Below are positions 45,720 to 55,374 of a stretch of DNA of 64,000 bases, in pieces. How positions within the stretch are numbered: the first letter of the stretch is position 1; each line of letters begins with the position of its first letter. Location of the stretch: contig DBNK01000004.1 of the NCBI GenBank assembly GCA_002298335.1, positions 151,724-215,723 of the forward strand. Direction: 5' to 3'. Under the pieces are notes generated by a model. It worked only from the letters and a program-made list of their open reading frames with translations. It was not told the DNA's origin and did not search any database. Both the position numbers and the translations under genes were made by a program. The stretch comes from Thalassolituus sp. UBA674. Its GTDB lineage: Bacteria > Pseudomonadota > Gammaproteobacteria > Pseudomonadales > Oceanobacteraceae.

Positions 45720-46736
45720 TTATTGTGATTGAGCCGGTGATGACGGCTCAGCCGCCTCATCCGCAGGAATAATATAAGGTGAGCCGATCAGGTCTTCACC
45801 GTCTTCAGCAACGCAGATGCGGATTTCATTTCCGGGCTGGCGCAGATGCTCCTCCAGGAAAAAACTGTACCCGGCGCGACCATCGGCTTTGATACCGGCC
45901 GCCTTCAGATCGTCACGCTGTTTATCGGCCATAAACCGGGTCTGTACTTCGCCGTTCACGCGCAACTCCAGCTCAACCTGTTCGTCTCTGTGTCGGTAAG
46001 CAGACCAGCCCACCAGATGGCCTTTGTGCAGGCCATCCAGATGCCCGATGGCCGCGACTTCCGCGCGGCACCAGTTAACATAATCCTGGGGTTCCGGGCG
46101 GATGAATTCCGCCGCTGCTGCCATCTGTTCTTCGCTGAGATCCGTGAAACCGGTGAACTCACACAACGACTGCACAAAGGCTTCCGGGTCCTGCAGGGCC
46201 TTTTCATACGAGCAATAAAACACCGGCATGCGGCTGCGGGCAACACGGCTGCTGAGCTCGCTGTAGACTTTCAGAACGTGGCGCAGATGGCTGTTAAAAT
46301 CGCCGGACTGCTGCTGATGCATACGCCGCGAAGCCACGGCTACCGGGTCGCGGGTAATAAAAATAATCGCCGGACGCCGGAACAGTTTCAGATACTTGAA
46401 AATACGCCGGTTGAGACTGGGCTTTTTAAACGCCCAGACCGGATAACGGCGGTTGTAATCACTGATCACACCAGACAGATCCGCTTTGCGCTCAAACGCC
46501 TTCGACAGACGCTTGTCCTCAAAAACGGAAGGCTTACTCTCATCGCCGGTAAAAATACCAAGATGATGCAGGCAGCCACACAGCATGGAGGTTCCGCCAC
46601 GAGGGCTGCCGATCACCAGAAACGTTTTCTCCGGCCCCGGAGGATACGCCGTTATCTGTACACCGCTGTTGTTATGTCTGGACACCTGAGTTCCTTGTTC
46701 TGCGTATGATCTGTTGTCAGTACCAACCGGCTGCAT
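45720..46736 (-). CDS. Sulfotransferase-family protein
   Basis: 338 aa. PAPS 5'-phosphosulfate loop VIGSPRGGTSML (about 41-52) and the 3'-phosphate-binding region FITRDPVAVASRRM. A C-terminal extension (about 240-338) of beta-strand character, QVELELRVNGEVQTRFMADKQR, is not part of the sulfotransferase fold. Acceptor unknown. It overlaps the end of hemH by 20 bp, so the true start could be somewhat downstream. Confidence 0.8.
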   Translation of the reverse strand: MQPVGTDNRSYAEQGTQVSRHNNSGVQITAYPPGPEKTFLVIGSPRGGTSMLCGCLHHLGIFTGDESKPSVFEDKRLSKAFERKADLSGVISDYNRRYPVWAFKKPSLNRRIFKYLKLFRRPAIIFITRDPVAVASRRMHQQQSGDFNSHLRHVLKVYSELSSRVARSRMPVFYCSYEKALQDPEAFVQSLCEFTGFTDLSEEQMAAAAEFIRPEPQDYVNWCRAEVAAIGHLDGLHKGHLVGWSAYRHRDEQVELELRVNGEVQTRFMADKQRDDLKAAGIKADGRAGYSFFLEEHLRQPGNEIRICVAEDGEDLIGSPYIIPADEAAEPSSPAQSQ

Positions 46737-47706
46737 TGCTGCGCACCAGTGTGCTCAGCAGGGCTATGTGATCAGGACGGGCATTAAGACAGGGAATATA
46801 GTGGTACTCATGGCCACCGGCTTCTGTGAATACATGGCGGTTCTCAACGTCCAGTTCTTCCAGCGTCTCCAGACAGTCTGCCGCAAACGCCGGACTGATC
46901 ACATCCACCCGCTCGAGACCGGCACTGCCCCACTCTTTCAGCGTGAAATCCGTATAAGGTTTCACCCACTCTTCACGGCCAAAGCGTGACTGGAAGGCAC
47001 ACAGCCACTGGTCATCCTTCAATCCTAACGCCTGTGCCAGTGCAGCCGCCGTTTCACGGCACTGGCGTGGATAAGGATCACCCTTACGCTCATAGCGTTC
47101 CGGTACACCATGAAACGACATCAGCAGGCGGTCACCGCGGCCAAAACTCTGCCAGTACTCCTGCACCGATGCCGCCAGCGCGGCAATATATTGTGGGTGC
47201 ACATGATAGCCGTTAATCCAGCGGGTCGCGGGTATGTGCGGACAAGGTTTAAGGGCTTTGGCGTAGCGGTCGATCACCGCCGCCGTGGTGGATGAGGAAT
47301 TCTGCGGATACAGAGGCAGCAGCAGGATATTCTCGGCTCCGGCAGCACGGAGCTCCTGCCCGGCCTGCTCCATACTGGGTTTGCCATAAGTCATGGCCAG
47401 TGCCACCGGTATGTCCGTGCCATATTCTGCGGTCAGCGCTTCCTGCAGCGCCTGCCGCTGGGCTTTTGAATGCACCATCAGAGGTGAGCCGTCTGGCTGC
47501 CAGACGCTGGCATAAGCTTTTGCGACCCTAGAAGGACGGAAACGCAGAATAATACCGTGTAATACCGGCCACCAGATCCAGCGCGGTACATCGACCACAC
47601 GACGGTCCCAGAGAAACTCTTGCAGATAAGCTCTGACAGCGGCGGGCTCCGGCTTTTCCGGAGTGCCAAGATTAACCAGCATCACACCAAATGGAGGGGT
47701 TCCCAC
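46717..47706 (-). CDS. hemH: Ferrochelatase
   Basis: 329 aa with a GTG start supported by AGGAG six bases upstream and the family opening FGVMLVNLGTPEKP. It inserts Fe2+ into protoporphyrin IX, the last step of haem synthesis. Catalytic His in LMSFHGVPERY and the acidic site in FTEAGGHEYHYIPCLN are present; no C-terminal Fe-S cysteine set. First of the minus-strand trio with the sulfotransferase-like and crotonase genes. Confidence 0.96.
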   Translation of the reverse strand: MGTPPFGVMLVNLGTPEKPEPAAVRAYLQEFLWDRRVVDVPRWIWWPVLHGIILRFRPSRVAKAYASVWQPDGSPLMVHSKAQRQALQEALTAEYGTDIPVALAMTYGKPSMEQAGQELRAAGAENILLLPLYPQNSSSTTAAVIDRYAKALKPCPHIPATRWINGYHVHPQYIAALAASVQEYWQSFGRGDRLLMSFHGVPERYERKGDPYPRQCRETAAALAQALGLKDDQWLCAFQSRFGREEWVKPYTDFTLKEWGSAGLERVDVISPAFAADCLETLEELDVENRHVFTEAGGHEYHYIPCLNARPDHIALLSTLVRSNAAGWY

Positions 47707-47885
47707 GGATGGCTCCTGAACAGAAAACAGGTCAGCAGTGTAACCAAAGCGGGCCCGCAGATCATCTGTCGCAAATTAACACACGTTCTCACATTCAGAC
47801 TGACTTGCTGAGCAGGAGTCAGCTGCTAGTCTTGAATGAGGCAGATGCTGTAGCTGCCACTGGCTAACGGGAATTCCAGATTACC

Positions 47886-50885
47886 ATGTCGTTCCGCTCA
47901 TACTTCACTTCCGGACTTTCCGTCGGTATTTCCGAGCGTCCTCTGCGGCAGTGGGTTTTGTGGTTCTCCGGCCTTTACCTGATTTTTCTTACCCTGTCCC
48001 TGATACTGACCCTGCCGCCTGACAGCGAAAGCCTGCGCTGGTGCGGTAATATGGCGGCAGGTGTCATGCTGTCGCGGCGACCTCACAAAGACTGGATCGT
48101 CGGCCTTGGTCTGCTGGCACTGCTGCATCTCATTCTGTTCGGTATCCTCGACAACCGCGAAGGCTTTGCCGCAGCCACCCTGATTTCTGACCTGACCGGA
48201 ACCGCTCTGATCGCCCTGCTGCTCAAGCCTCAGCAGAAACAGATTGAAGAGCCGGAGAACGTCAGCGGTTACACCCAGATGCTGCTGATCATCACCGTGT
48301 TGCCTCCCGTTCTGTCCACCCTGCTGCAGGTGTCCATACTGTATCTCAGCGGCCACGGCCAGCAAGCCATTGTCTGGATGCCCTGGCTGATCAGTGCTAT
48401 CACCGGCTGCATCATTATTTTTCCTCTGTGCCTGGGAATTCTCAATCAGACTCCCGCCGGCATCTATGAAGTGCTGAAACGACGCGATTCACTGATCACT
48501 CTGCTCATTGCTGTTGCTACCGTCATTGCGGCCTTTCCCGGCAATCAGTACCCCTTTATTTTTCTGTCAGCGGTGCTGATTCTCAGCGCCCTGACCACCC
48601 GCTGTGGCATCTCAGCCCTGACGATTTTCATCACCAGTGTGATGGTGATTCTGCTCACGCCGCTGAGCAGCGTTTCCAGCTCTGTAGCCATTCACCGCGA
48701 CCTGACGCTCTATTTCCCGCTGATGCTGACCGTACTGCCGGCAACCATTCTGTCGGTGGCGGTCTACAGTGCCCGCCGCAGCCGTGAGCAGATCCGCCTC
48801 ACGGCGGAAGACCACGCGCGCCTGTATGAACGGACGCCGGCCATCATGCACTCCATTGACAGTCAGGGGCGTCTGGTTGCGGTCAGTGATGCCTGGCTGA
48901 CGCTGCTGGGATACAGCCGCGACGAGGTTCTGGGTCGTAAATCAACCGACTTTCTTTCCCCGGAAAGTGCGCGCCGTGCCCGCGAAGAAGTGATTCCGGA
49001 TTTCTTCCGTACCGGCAGCATTGAAAAAGTGCCCTATCAGATGGTGTGCCGCTCCGGTGAACTGATCGAAGTGGAGCTGTCTGCCATTGTTGAACAGGGC
49101 CGCGAGAAAGACTCCGTCCGCTCACTGGCGGTGATGAAAGACGTGACCCATGAAGTCTCGCTGACCCGAGAACTGGAGCGCGAATCGGAGCTGCTGGAAA
49201 CCACCCTGCGCAGCATCGGCGACGGTGTGATCGCCACCGACACGGCCGGCCGGATCACCTTTATGAACCCGCGTGCGGAAGAAATAACCGGCTTCCTCAG
49301 TGCGGAAGCAGAAGGCCGCCCGTTCAGTGAAGTGGTGATGCTGACGTCCGATGGCGAAGATCTGCCGGTGACTGACCCGGTGCAGCGTATTGATACCAGC
49401 AACTGTGGTGACAGTCAGGCCGACTTTGCCACCCTACGTAACCGCGAAGGCCGCAGCTACAGTATTCAGGACACCATCAGTGCCATCCGCAGTACTGACG
49501 GCTCGGTTCTGGGCACCATCATGGTATTCCAGGACGTCACAGAAGCCCGTGCCGTCAGCGAGAAAATGTCCTATCTGGCCCAACACGATGCCCTCACCAC
49601 CCTGCCCAACCGGGTACTGCTGATGGATCGTCTGCAACAGGCCTGCCGCAAGAATCAGCGTTCTGACCATCAGTTTGCCCTGATCTTTCTCGACCTTGAT
49701 CACTTCAAAGTCATCAACGACTCCCTCGGTCATGATCAGGGCGATATTCTCTTGCGTGAGATTGCCCGCCGTCTGGCCAGCAACGTACGCAGCAGTGATA
49801 CCGTCTGCCGCCTGGGCGGCGATGAGTTCGTGCTGATTCTGGACGATATCCGTGAAGGCCGGGATATCTCCAACTTCTGCCAGAAACTGACGCAGGAAAT
49901 CAGCCAGCCGGTGACCCTGAAAAACCGCGGCTACCGGGTAACGCCAAGTATCGGTGTGGCCGTGTGTCCGGCAGACGGCAATGACCCGGATACCCTGATG
50001 CGCCGTGCCGATGCCGCTATGTACCGTTCCAAGAACATGGGCCGCAGCACCTTCCACTTCTATTCCCGCGGTCTGGAAGAAGAGGTGGAAAACCGCCTGC
50101 GCACCGAACAGCGCATGCGCACCGAAATCGACGAAAACCGCTTCTACAATGTCTACCAGCCGATTGTTCATACCGGTCAGAAAGATGTGATTTACGCCGA
50201 AGCCCTCTGCCGCTGGCGCAACAGTTCCGGCAAAGAAATCTCACCGGACGACTTTATCCCGGTGGCAGAAGAAACCGGCCTGATCCGTGAGATCGGCCGC
50301 CGCGTACTGCGTGATGCCTGCCGCGCGATCAACGCCATCAGCGACGCCGACCACACCTTCATCACCATCTCGCTCAACATCAGTCCGGTGCAGCTGGCCA
50401 CACAGGGCTTTGCCGAGGATGTGAAAGCCATCCTCTCTGAAGAAGGCACCGAGCCTGAGCACTTTATTTTTGAGATCACCGAATCGGCGGTGATGGACAA
50501 CATGGCCAGCAGCATCCGCGTGCTCGAAGAAATCAAGGAGCTGGGCATTCTCATCGCTCTGGATGACTTCGGTACCGGCTATTCAAGTCTGAGTTATCTG
50601 AAGAAACTGCCGATCGATATCATCAAAATCGACAAGGAATTCGTCAACGATATGACCAACGAAGGCCAGGACCGTGTCTTCATCAGCGCCATTCTCAGCA
50701 TGGCCAGAGCCCTGCAGCTGGAAGTGATTGCCGAAGGAGTCGAAAACGCTGAACAGGCGGACATCCTGACCGAGATGGGCTGCCGTTATCTGCAGGGTTA
50801 CCATTTCTCACCCCCGGTCGCCTTTGATGTCATGCTTCAGCGGTTCGCCAGACGTCAGACTTCCCTCAGTCAGAACCTCTCCTGA
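47886..50885 (+). CDS. Membrane PAS-PAS-GGDEF-EAL cyclic-di-GMP protein
   Basis: 999 aa. A MASE1-like N-terminal membrane domain of about eight helices (1-300), two PAS domains (about 315-430 and 435-555), a diguanylate cyclase domain with intact GGDEF (near 643, RLGGDEFVLIL), and a phosphodiesterase domain with EAL (near 770, YAEALCRW), SLNISP, DDFGTGYSS and EGVEN. Both catalytic motifs look intact, so it may make and/or degrade c-di-GMP depending on the sensed signal. Monocistronic. Confidence 0.94.
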   Translation: MSFRSYFTSGLSVGISERPLRQWVLWFSGLYLIFLTLSLILTLPPDSESLRWCGNMAAGVMLSRRPHKDWIVGLGLLALLHLILFGILDNREGFAAATLISDLTGTALIALLLKPQQKQIEEPENVSGYTQMLLIITVLPPVLSTLLQVSILYLSGHGQQAIVWMPWLISAITGCIIIFPLCLGILNQTPAGIYEVLKRRDSLITLLIAVATVIAAFPGNQYPFIFLSAVLILSALTTRCGISALTIFITSVMVILLTPLSSVSSSVAIHRDLTLYFPLMLTVLPATILSVAVYSARRSREQIRLTAEDHARLYERTPAIMHSIDSQGRLVAVSDAWLTLLGYSRDEVLGRKSTDFLSPESARRAREEVIPDFFRTGSIEKVPYQMVCRSGELIEVELSAIVEQGREKDSVRSLAVMKDVTHEVSLTRELERESELLETTLRSIGDGVIATDTAGRITFMNPRAEEITGFLSAEAEGRPFSEVVMLTSDGEDLPVTDPVQRIDTSNCGDSQADFATLRNREGRSYSIQDTISAIRSTDGSVLGTIMVFQDVTEARAVSEKMSYLAQHDALTTLPNRVLLMDRLQQACRKNQRSDHQFALIFLDLDHFKVINDSLGHDQGDILLREIARRLASNVRSSDTVCRLGGDEFVLILDDIREGRDISNFCQKLTQEISQPVTLKNRGYRVTPSIGVAVCPADGNDPDTLMRRADAAMYRSKNMGRSTFHFYSRGLEEEVENRLRTEQRMRTEIDENRFYNVYQPIVHTGQKDVIYAEALCRWRNSSGKEISPDDFIPVAEETGLIREIGRRVLRDACRAINAISDADHTFITISLNISPVQLATQGFAEDVKAILSEEGTEPEHFIFEITESAVMDNMASSIRVLEEIKELGILIALDDFGTGYSSLSYLKKLPIDIIKIDKEFVNDMTNEGQDRVFISAILSMARALQLEVIAEGVENAEQADILTEMGCRYLQGYHFSPPVAFDVMLQRFARRQTSLSQNLS

Positions 50886-51010
50886 CAGCCCGCCATATAC
50901 AGACGTCCGCGTCCCGGATAGAATTCTCCGCGCCGAAAAAGAAGCAGCTACAATGAGGTAGTTGTACCGGTTGTCCGGAACGGCTGACATGTCCACAAAG
51001 GAGTGGCCAG

Positions 51011-51724
51011 ATGACCTACTGTGTTGCCCTCAAACTACGCGACGGCCTCGTACTGTGTTCAGACTCACGTACCAATGCCGGGGTCGACCATATCGCCAGT
51101 TTCCGCAAGTTGCATGCCTTCGAAGTACCTGGTGAACGGGTCATTTTCCTGCAGAGCGCCGGCAACCTGGCTACTACCCAGAGCGTCATCAACGAACTGC
51201 AGAACTCCATCAAAAGCGACGAACGCCACATCCTCATGGTGTCCTCCATGTATGAAGTGGCGGAGATGGTGGGCAATCTGGTACGCCGGATCATCAAACG
51301 GGATCAGGGCCAGAATCAGGGCGTGGATTTCGGCTGCAACATCCTGCTCAGCGGTCAGGTCCGCGGTGAAAACCCGCGCCTGTTCCACATCTATCCGCAG
51401 GGCAACTTCATTGAAGCCATGGAAGATACGCCCTATTTCCAGATCGGCGAGTCCAAATACGGCAAGCCGATTCTCGACCGTGTGATCCGCTACGACACAC
51501 CGCTGAACAAGGCACTGCAGTGCTCGCTGATCTCCATGGACTCGACCCTGCGCAGCAATCTGTCCGTCGGCCTGCCGCTGGATACCGTGGTTTACTGCAA
51601 AGATGCGCTGTGCAATCCGGGCCTGCTGCGTATTGATGAAAATCATCAGGACTTCATCAACCTGCGTCTGGCCTGGGCCGCGGGGATGAACGATCTGTTT
51701 AACGGCCTGCCTCAGTATTTCTGA
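51011..51724 (+). CDS. Anbu (bacterial proteasome homologue) peptidase
   Basis: 237 aa. N-terminal MTYCVALKLRDGLVLCSDSRTN: after Met removal Thr2 would be the N-terminal nucleophile, with the Ntn-hydrolase Asp and Lys in DSRTNAG and FRKLHAF. This is the Anbu/BPH relative of HslV and 20S proteasome beta subunits. AAGGAG at eight bases supports the start. Anbu genes usually sit with genes for an ATP-grasp protein, an alpha-E protein and a transglutaminase-like protein; none is adjacent here. Confidence 0.92.
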   Translation: MTYCVALKLRDGLVLCSDSRTNAGVDHIASFRKLHAFEVPGERVIFLQSAGNLATTQSVINELQNSIKSDERHILMVSSMYEVAEMVGNLVRRIIKRDQGQNQGVDFGCNILLSGQVRGENPRLFHIYPQGNFIEAMEDTPYFQIGESKYGKPILDRVIRYDTPLNKALQCSLISMDSTLRSNLSVGLPLDTVVYCKDALCNPGLLRIDENHQDFINLRLAWAAGMNDLFNGLPQYF

Positions 51725-51742
51725 GGCAGACGGCTGCCAGCC

Positions 51743-52951
51743 TCAGCTGCTGCAGCCGGTTTCCTCATCCGACAGCACCGAACCATCCACTTCAAGAATC
51801 TCCACTTCGTAGTCGGTATTACCATCGTCATCGTAGTCATACGACTCCAGCTCGACATCCTGCCAGCAGTTGTACTCCTGCACCGATGACAGATTGCCGT
51901 CGTTGTCGTTGTCGACGGTGATACGGGTCAGGACGTTCTGCGCGTCATAGCCGTAAGTGGTCACTTTCAGTGCTTCGCCGTCGCCATCGCTGTCTTCCGT
52001 TTCCCGGGTCAGGTTACCGGCACTGTCATAACTGTATTCCTTTACTCCGGTGCGGCTGGTTTCCCCGGTCTGTTGAGTGTACTTGAGTGCCAGCAGACCG
52101 CCGTCGTTGTATTCGTGAAAGGTGGTGTATTCGACCTCGCCATCGGCACTGTAATCCTGACGGATCTCTGTCAGGCGGTTTTCCGTGTCGTACAGGTAAT
52201 CGGCGGCATAGTCCGCCACGCCGTCGTTATCGGAATCCAGTTCCTCACGGAGGACATCATTCTGGCCGTTGTATTCGTAGCGGGTTACCGAATCCAGGGT
52301 ACCGTCGTTCTCGTAGTCGTAGGATTCGGTCAGCAGAATCTCCATGGCGTCTGAGCGGTATTCACGCTCAACCACAAAATCAATAACACCGGACCCGTCG
52401 CTGTCGCGACTCTCGGTTTTCAGGAAGTAGCCTTCAGCCTGCTCATAGGTGTAGGTCACCGCGTAATCATCCGTGCCGTCGGCATCGTAATCACTGGTTT
52501 CGGAGGTTATCCGTCCCTGATCGTCATAGGCATAACGACGGATATCGTCCGGGTTCCCGTCGGCGTCGGTATCGTCTTCGATATAGGTCACCTTCTGATC
52601 ACCGTTGTAGAGGTAGATAGTCCGGCGGTCGACGGTGCCATCACGTCCGGCGTCAGTCTCCGCCGTCACGGTGTCATTAAAGGGGTTATAAAAATAGGTG
52701 ATGCTGTCGTCCGGTTCACCATCGCCATCTCCGTCCACCAGCTTCACCACCACCCGGGACACAGAGGGATCATCTGGCCGGGCATCAAACTGATCCGCCA
52801 CGCCGTCGTTATCGCTGTCGACCGATCCGGCCACTTTGTCACCGTCTGTATCTGTTCCGCCTCCTCCGGCGCCACCACACGCGGTTATCAGGCTTATCAG
52901 ACACAGCAGGAACGCCGAACGGAGTACTTCAGAAGCACGGGAAACAAACAT
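51743..52951 (-). CDS. Asp-rich YD-repeat lipoprotein
   Basis: 402 aa from ATG 52951, preceded by GGGAGG; a longer frame is ignored. Lipobox ITAC. The mature part consists of about ten units of 30-37 residues, each combining a calcium-loop-like DxDxDG motif (DSDNDGVAD, DGDGDGEPDD, DADGNPDD, DSDGDGEAL, DNDNDGNLS) with a YxY/YD strand (RRYAYDDQGRIT, SYDSAGNLTRE). This joins thrombospondin-type-3-like loops with RHS/YD-type repeats. Probably a surface or periplasmic Ca-binding protein. Standalone. Confidence 0.8.
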   Translation of the reverse strand: MFVSRASEVLRSAFLLCLISLITACGGAGGGGTDTDGDKVAGSVDSDNDGVADQFDARPDDPSVSRVVVKLVDGDGDGEPDDSITYFYNPFNDTVTAETDAGRDGTVDRRTIYLYNGDQKVTYIEDDTDADGNPDDIRRYAYDDQGRITSETSDYDADGTDDYAVTYTYEQAEGYFLKTESRDSDGSGVIDFVVEREYRSDAMEILLTESYDYENDGTLDSVTRYEYNGQNDVLREELDSDNDGVADYAADYLYDTENRLTEIRQDYSADGEVEYTTFHEYNDGGLLALKYTQQTGETSRTGVKEYSYDSAGNLTRETEDSDGDGEALKVTTYGYDAQNVLTRITVDNDNDGNLSSVQEYNCWQDVELESYDYDDDGNTDYEVEILEVDGSVLSDEETGCSS

Positions 52952-53160
52952 GGAACCTCCCTGATCAGCCTGCCTCTGCGGGCAGGTCACTGACGGTGAA
53001 TACAAAGTGCACGCGGATGCACACCGGCAGATGAGGAGGATAATGCGTTGGGAAGGGAATGTGCCGGTCAGGAACCTACAAAGCCAACAAAGAACCGGAA
53101 TGGCACATTTTGATCAATAAATGAACAAATGACCATTCAGTAGCCAGGAGAAAGACGGGT

Positions 53161-53742
53161 TCAGTCGCGCGTCACGCGTTCAATCAGATCACGGTGCTGA
53201 GGAAATCTGGTCAGCAGCTCTGCGCGCTTGCCCAGTGTCATGTCGGCATAGTCAAAGCCCGGGCTGACCACCTCAGTAATCAATCCGAACCCCGCCGGCC
53301 CCTCAGCCGGAACTTCAGAGGCTTTCCAGGTTCCACCGCGCACCATCATCGCCGGTGTCTGCCCGTTGCGGATATCATCACCCAGCACGACCTGCCTGTA
53401 TTCACCGGTCTGATCATCTATCAGGTGATAGGTAATGGGGTCACCGGCGACAAACACATGCATGATGTCTGAGCGGTTGAGGTGAAAGTGCCCGACCGGT
53501 GACTGAGACGATAACAGATAGTAAATCGAGGTCATCAGATAGCGTGGCCCCTGCTCCGTCTCCAGCATGGGCCGGTGGTCAGCCTGATAAATACGGCGGA
53601 AGAAACCGCCTTCAACGTGACCTTCCAGCTGCAGATGATCGATCCAGTCCTGAGCTGTCAGAGGGGTTGGTTCACCGGCCATAAGGGCTCCGCTGGATAA
53701 AAGTGACGACACGAGTACTGCCCTTGAAAACAACCGGATCAT
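53161..53742 (-). CDS. Exported DUF985 cupin protein
   Basis: 193 aa: signal peptide (MIRLFSRAVLVSSLLSSGALMAG) followed by a DUF985 cupin domain with the conserved EGGFFRRIYQ, SIYYLL, HFHLNRSDIMHVFVAGDPI, GGTWKASE and GLITEVVSPGFDYADM. Most DUF985 proteins are cytosolic, about 150-170 aa. A metal-binding beta-barrel is expected; the substrate is unknown. It follows the Bax-like gene by 11 bp. Confidence 0.86.
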   Translation of the reverse strand: MIRLFSRAVLVSSLLSSGALMAGEPTPLTAQDWIDHLQLEGHVEGGFFRRIYQADHRPMLETEQGPRYLMTSIYYLLSSQSPVGHFHLNRSDIMHVFVAGDPITYHLIDDQTGEYRQVVLGDDIRNGQTPAMMVRGGTWKASEVPAEGPAGFGLITEVVSPGFDYADMTLGKRAELLTRFPQHRDLIERVTRD

Positions 53743-53753
53743 ACGGCCTCCTG

Positions 53754-54554
53754 TTATTCGGCCGGGTCACTGTCCGGCAGATCAAAGCGGCCAAAGTCAT
53801 TTACCGAAATCATGGAGCGGATTTCCTGAATATAGGCCCGCCCGCGTTGCGAGTAATTGATCAGGCCCGCAGCCAGTTCGTTACCGGTGGCGTAGCCCTG
53901 CCCGCTGATCTGCTTGTTACGCAGGCTGCGCAGCTGGGCGTAACTGTCGTGCCGGTTGATATTGAGCATGTACGACTGAACACTGTAAAACGGCTTTTTG
54001 AACGACGCCACCTCATGATACGCGCCGCTGGGGCGGCGTTTCGGCACCAGCCCACAACCTTTTGAAAAGCACCACTCACCAAACAGGTTATTACCTTCCC
54101 GGGCAAAGCGTGATGTCCCCCAGGCCGATTCATTGGCCGCCTGTGCCAGCACCAGAGAAGGCGGAATAACATTCACCTGCTCCAACAAAGCGTCGATCTG
54201 TTCCTGACGGGTGCCGTCTGCAATGCGGTACTTCTTCACCAGCTTTTTTAGCGGGCGTGGGTGCCCTTCCGCCGGAGTCTGCGTACCGGAGAGATGCTCC
54301 AGCAATTGCCGCTCCGCCAGAATCTCGCGGTTGGCCTCGTGTATCAACGGCAGCATAAAGCCCACAAAAGCGTCTTTCTTCTCCTGCACCACTGCGTAAT
54401 TACGGAAATCCGGTAACGGCGTCTGAGTAATGGACGCATCCGGCTGATAGAAATCAGTGAGTTTCGGCAGATTGCGCTCGCAACCTGTCAGCATGGCCAG
54501 TAAAGCACTGCAGAACAGAGCAGGCCGGAGAAAGGGGTGTCTGAGAGAAATCAA
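53754..54554 (-). CDS. Bax-like endo-beta-N-acetylglucosaminidase (GH73), lipoprotein
   Basis: 266 aa using a TTG at 54554 that has AGGA at six bases and yields a normal lipoprotein signal (ISLRHPFLRPALFCSALLAMLTGC); a GTG 14 codons upstream is the alternative. Glucosaminidase domain with the catalytic Glu in PSLVLAQAANESAWGTSRFAREGNNLFGEW and the Bax motifs YSVQSYMLNINRH and AAGLINYSQRGRAYI. It would cut peptidoglycan glycan strands in the envelope. Confidence 0.87.
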   Translation of the reverse strand: MISLRHPFLRPALFCSALLAMLTGCERNLPKLTDFYQPDASITQTPLPDFRNYAVVQEKKDAFVGFMLPLIHEANREILAERQLLEHLSGTQTPAEGHPRPLKKLVKKYRIADGTRQEQIDALLEQVNVIPPSLVLAQAANESAWGTSRFAREGNNLFGEWCFSKGCGLVPKRRPSGAYHEVASFKKPFYSVQSYMLNINRHDSYAQLRSLRNKQISGQGYATGNELAAGLINYSQRGRAYIQEIRSMISVNDFGRFDLPDSDPAE

Positions 54555-54670
54555 ACAGCAGTCCTGTACAACTCTTGAACAGGTATCATAACGCACTGGT
54601 AAAAAATGTCAGCCCGCCAGCCAGCAGCCCTGACCGGTCTGTCACTTCAGAACCAGCACTTAAAGGCTTC

Positions 54671-54938
54671 AAAAAGAAAACCCCGCCTGATTTCTCAGAC
54701 GAGGTTTGAGCATTAAAAGGAGTCAGCCGGTAAGCCCTGATTGTCATAGAGAGGTGTCCTGGACAGTGGCTGTCCGCAGAACCGGCTTACCCAACCCCGC
54801 AAAAAAGAAAACCCCGCCTGATTTCTCAGACGGGGCTCGGGTATTAAAAGGAGTCAGCCGGTAAGCCCTGATTGTCATAGAGAGGTGTCTTGGACAGTGA
54901 CTGTCCGCAGAACCGGTTTACCCAGCACCGTAAAAAAA
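54671..54938. repeat. Two 131-132 bp tandem units duplicating the rnpB 3' end and terminator
   Basis: The block GAAAACCCCGCCTG starts at 54676, 54807 and 54939 (the last is the rnpB terminator), giving periods of 131 and 132 bp. Units 1 and 2 are about 90% identical. Each contains the rnpB 3'-end string GGCTTACCGGCTGACTCC on the minus strand, a GGACAG-N3-CTGTCC hairpin, and an intrinsic terminator (54671-54707, 54801-54836). In unit 1 GGTAAGCC/GGCTTACC can close an outer stem around it; in unit 2 one A-C mismatch interrupts that stem. E. coli rnpB is also followed by tandem repeats of its 3' region. The remaining gap to 54597 holds nothing I can call. Confidence 0.92.
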
Positions 54939-54969
54939 GAAAACCCCGCCTGCATAAACAGACGGGGTT
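54932..54969 (-). terminator. Intrinsic terminator of rnpB
   Basis: Minus strand: AACCCCGTCTG, 6-base loop, CAGGCGGGGTT, then T-rich tail with seven consecutive T. Two near-copies follow downstream in the tandem repeats, so three terminators lie in series. Confidence 0.93.
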
Positions 54970-54976
54970 CATCAAA

Positions 54977-55331
<355 letters not shown>

Positions 55332-55337
55332 GCGCGG

Positions 55338-55366
55338 ATTCTACCGGAAGCCTCAGCCTATGTCGC
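55338..55366 (-). promoter_or_regulatory. Promoter of rnpB
   Basis: GCGACA (55361-55366), 17-base spacer, TAGAAT (55338-55343), followed by a GC-rich discriminator CCGCGCC and then the predicted 5' end of the RNA. A GC-rich discriminator is typical of stringently controlled stable-RNA promoters. Confidence 0.75.
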
Positions 55367-55374
55367 CTGCGACC

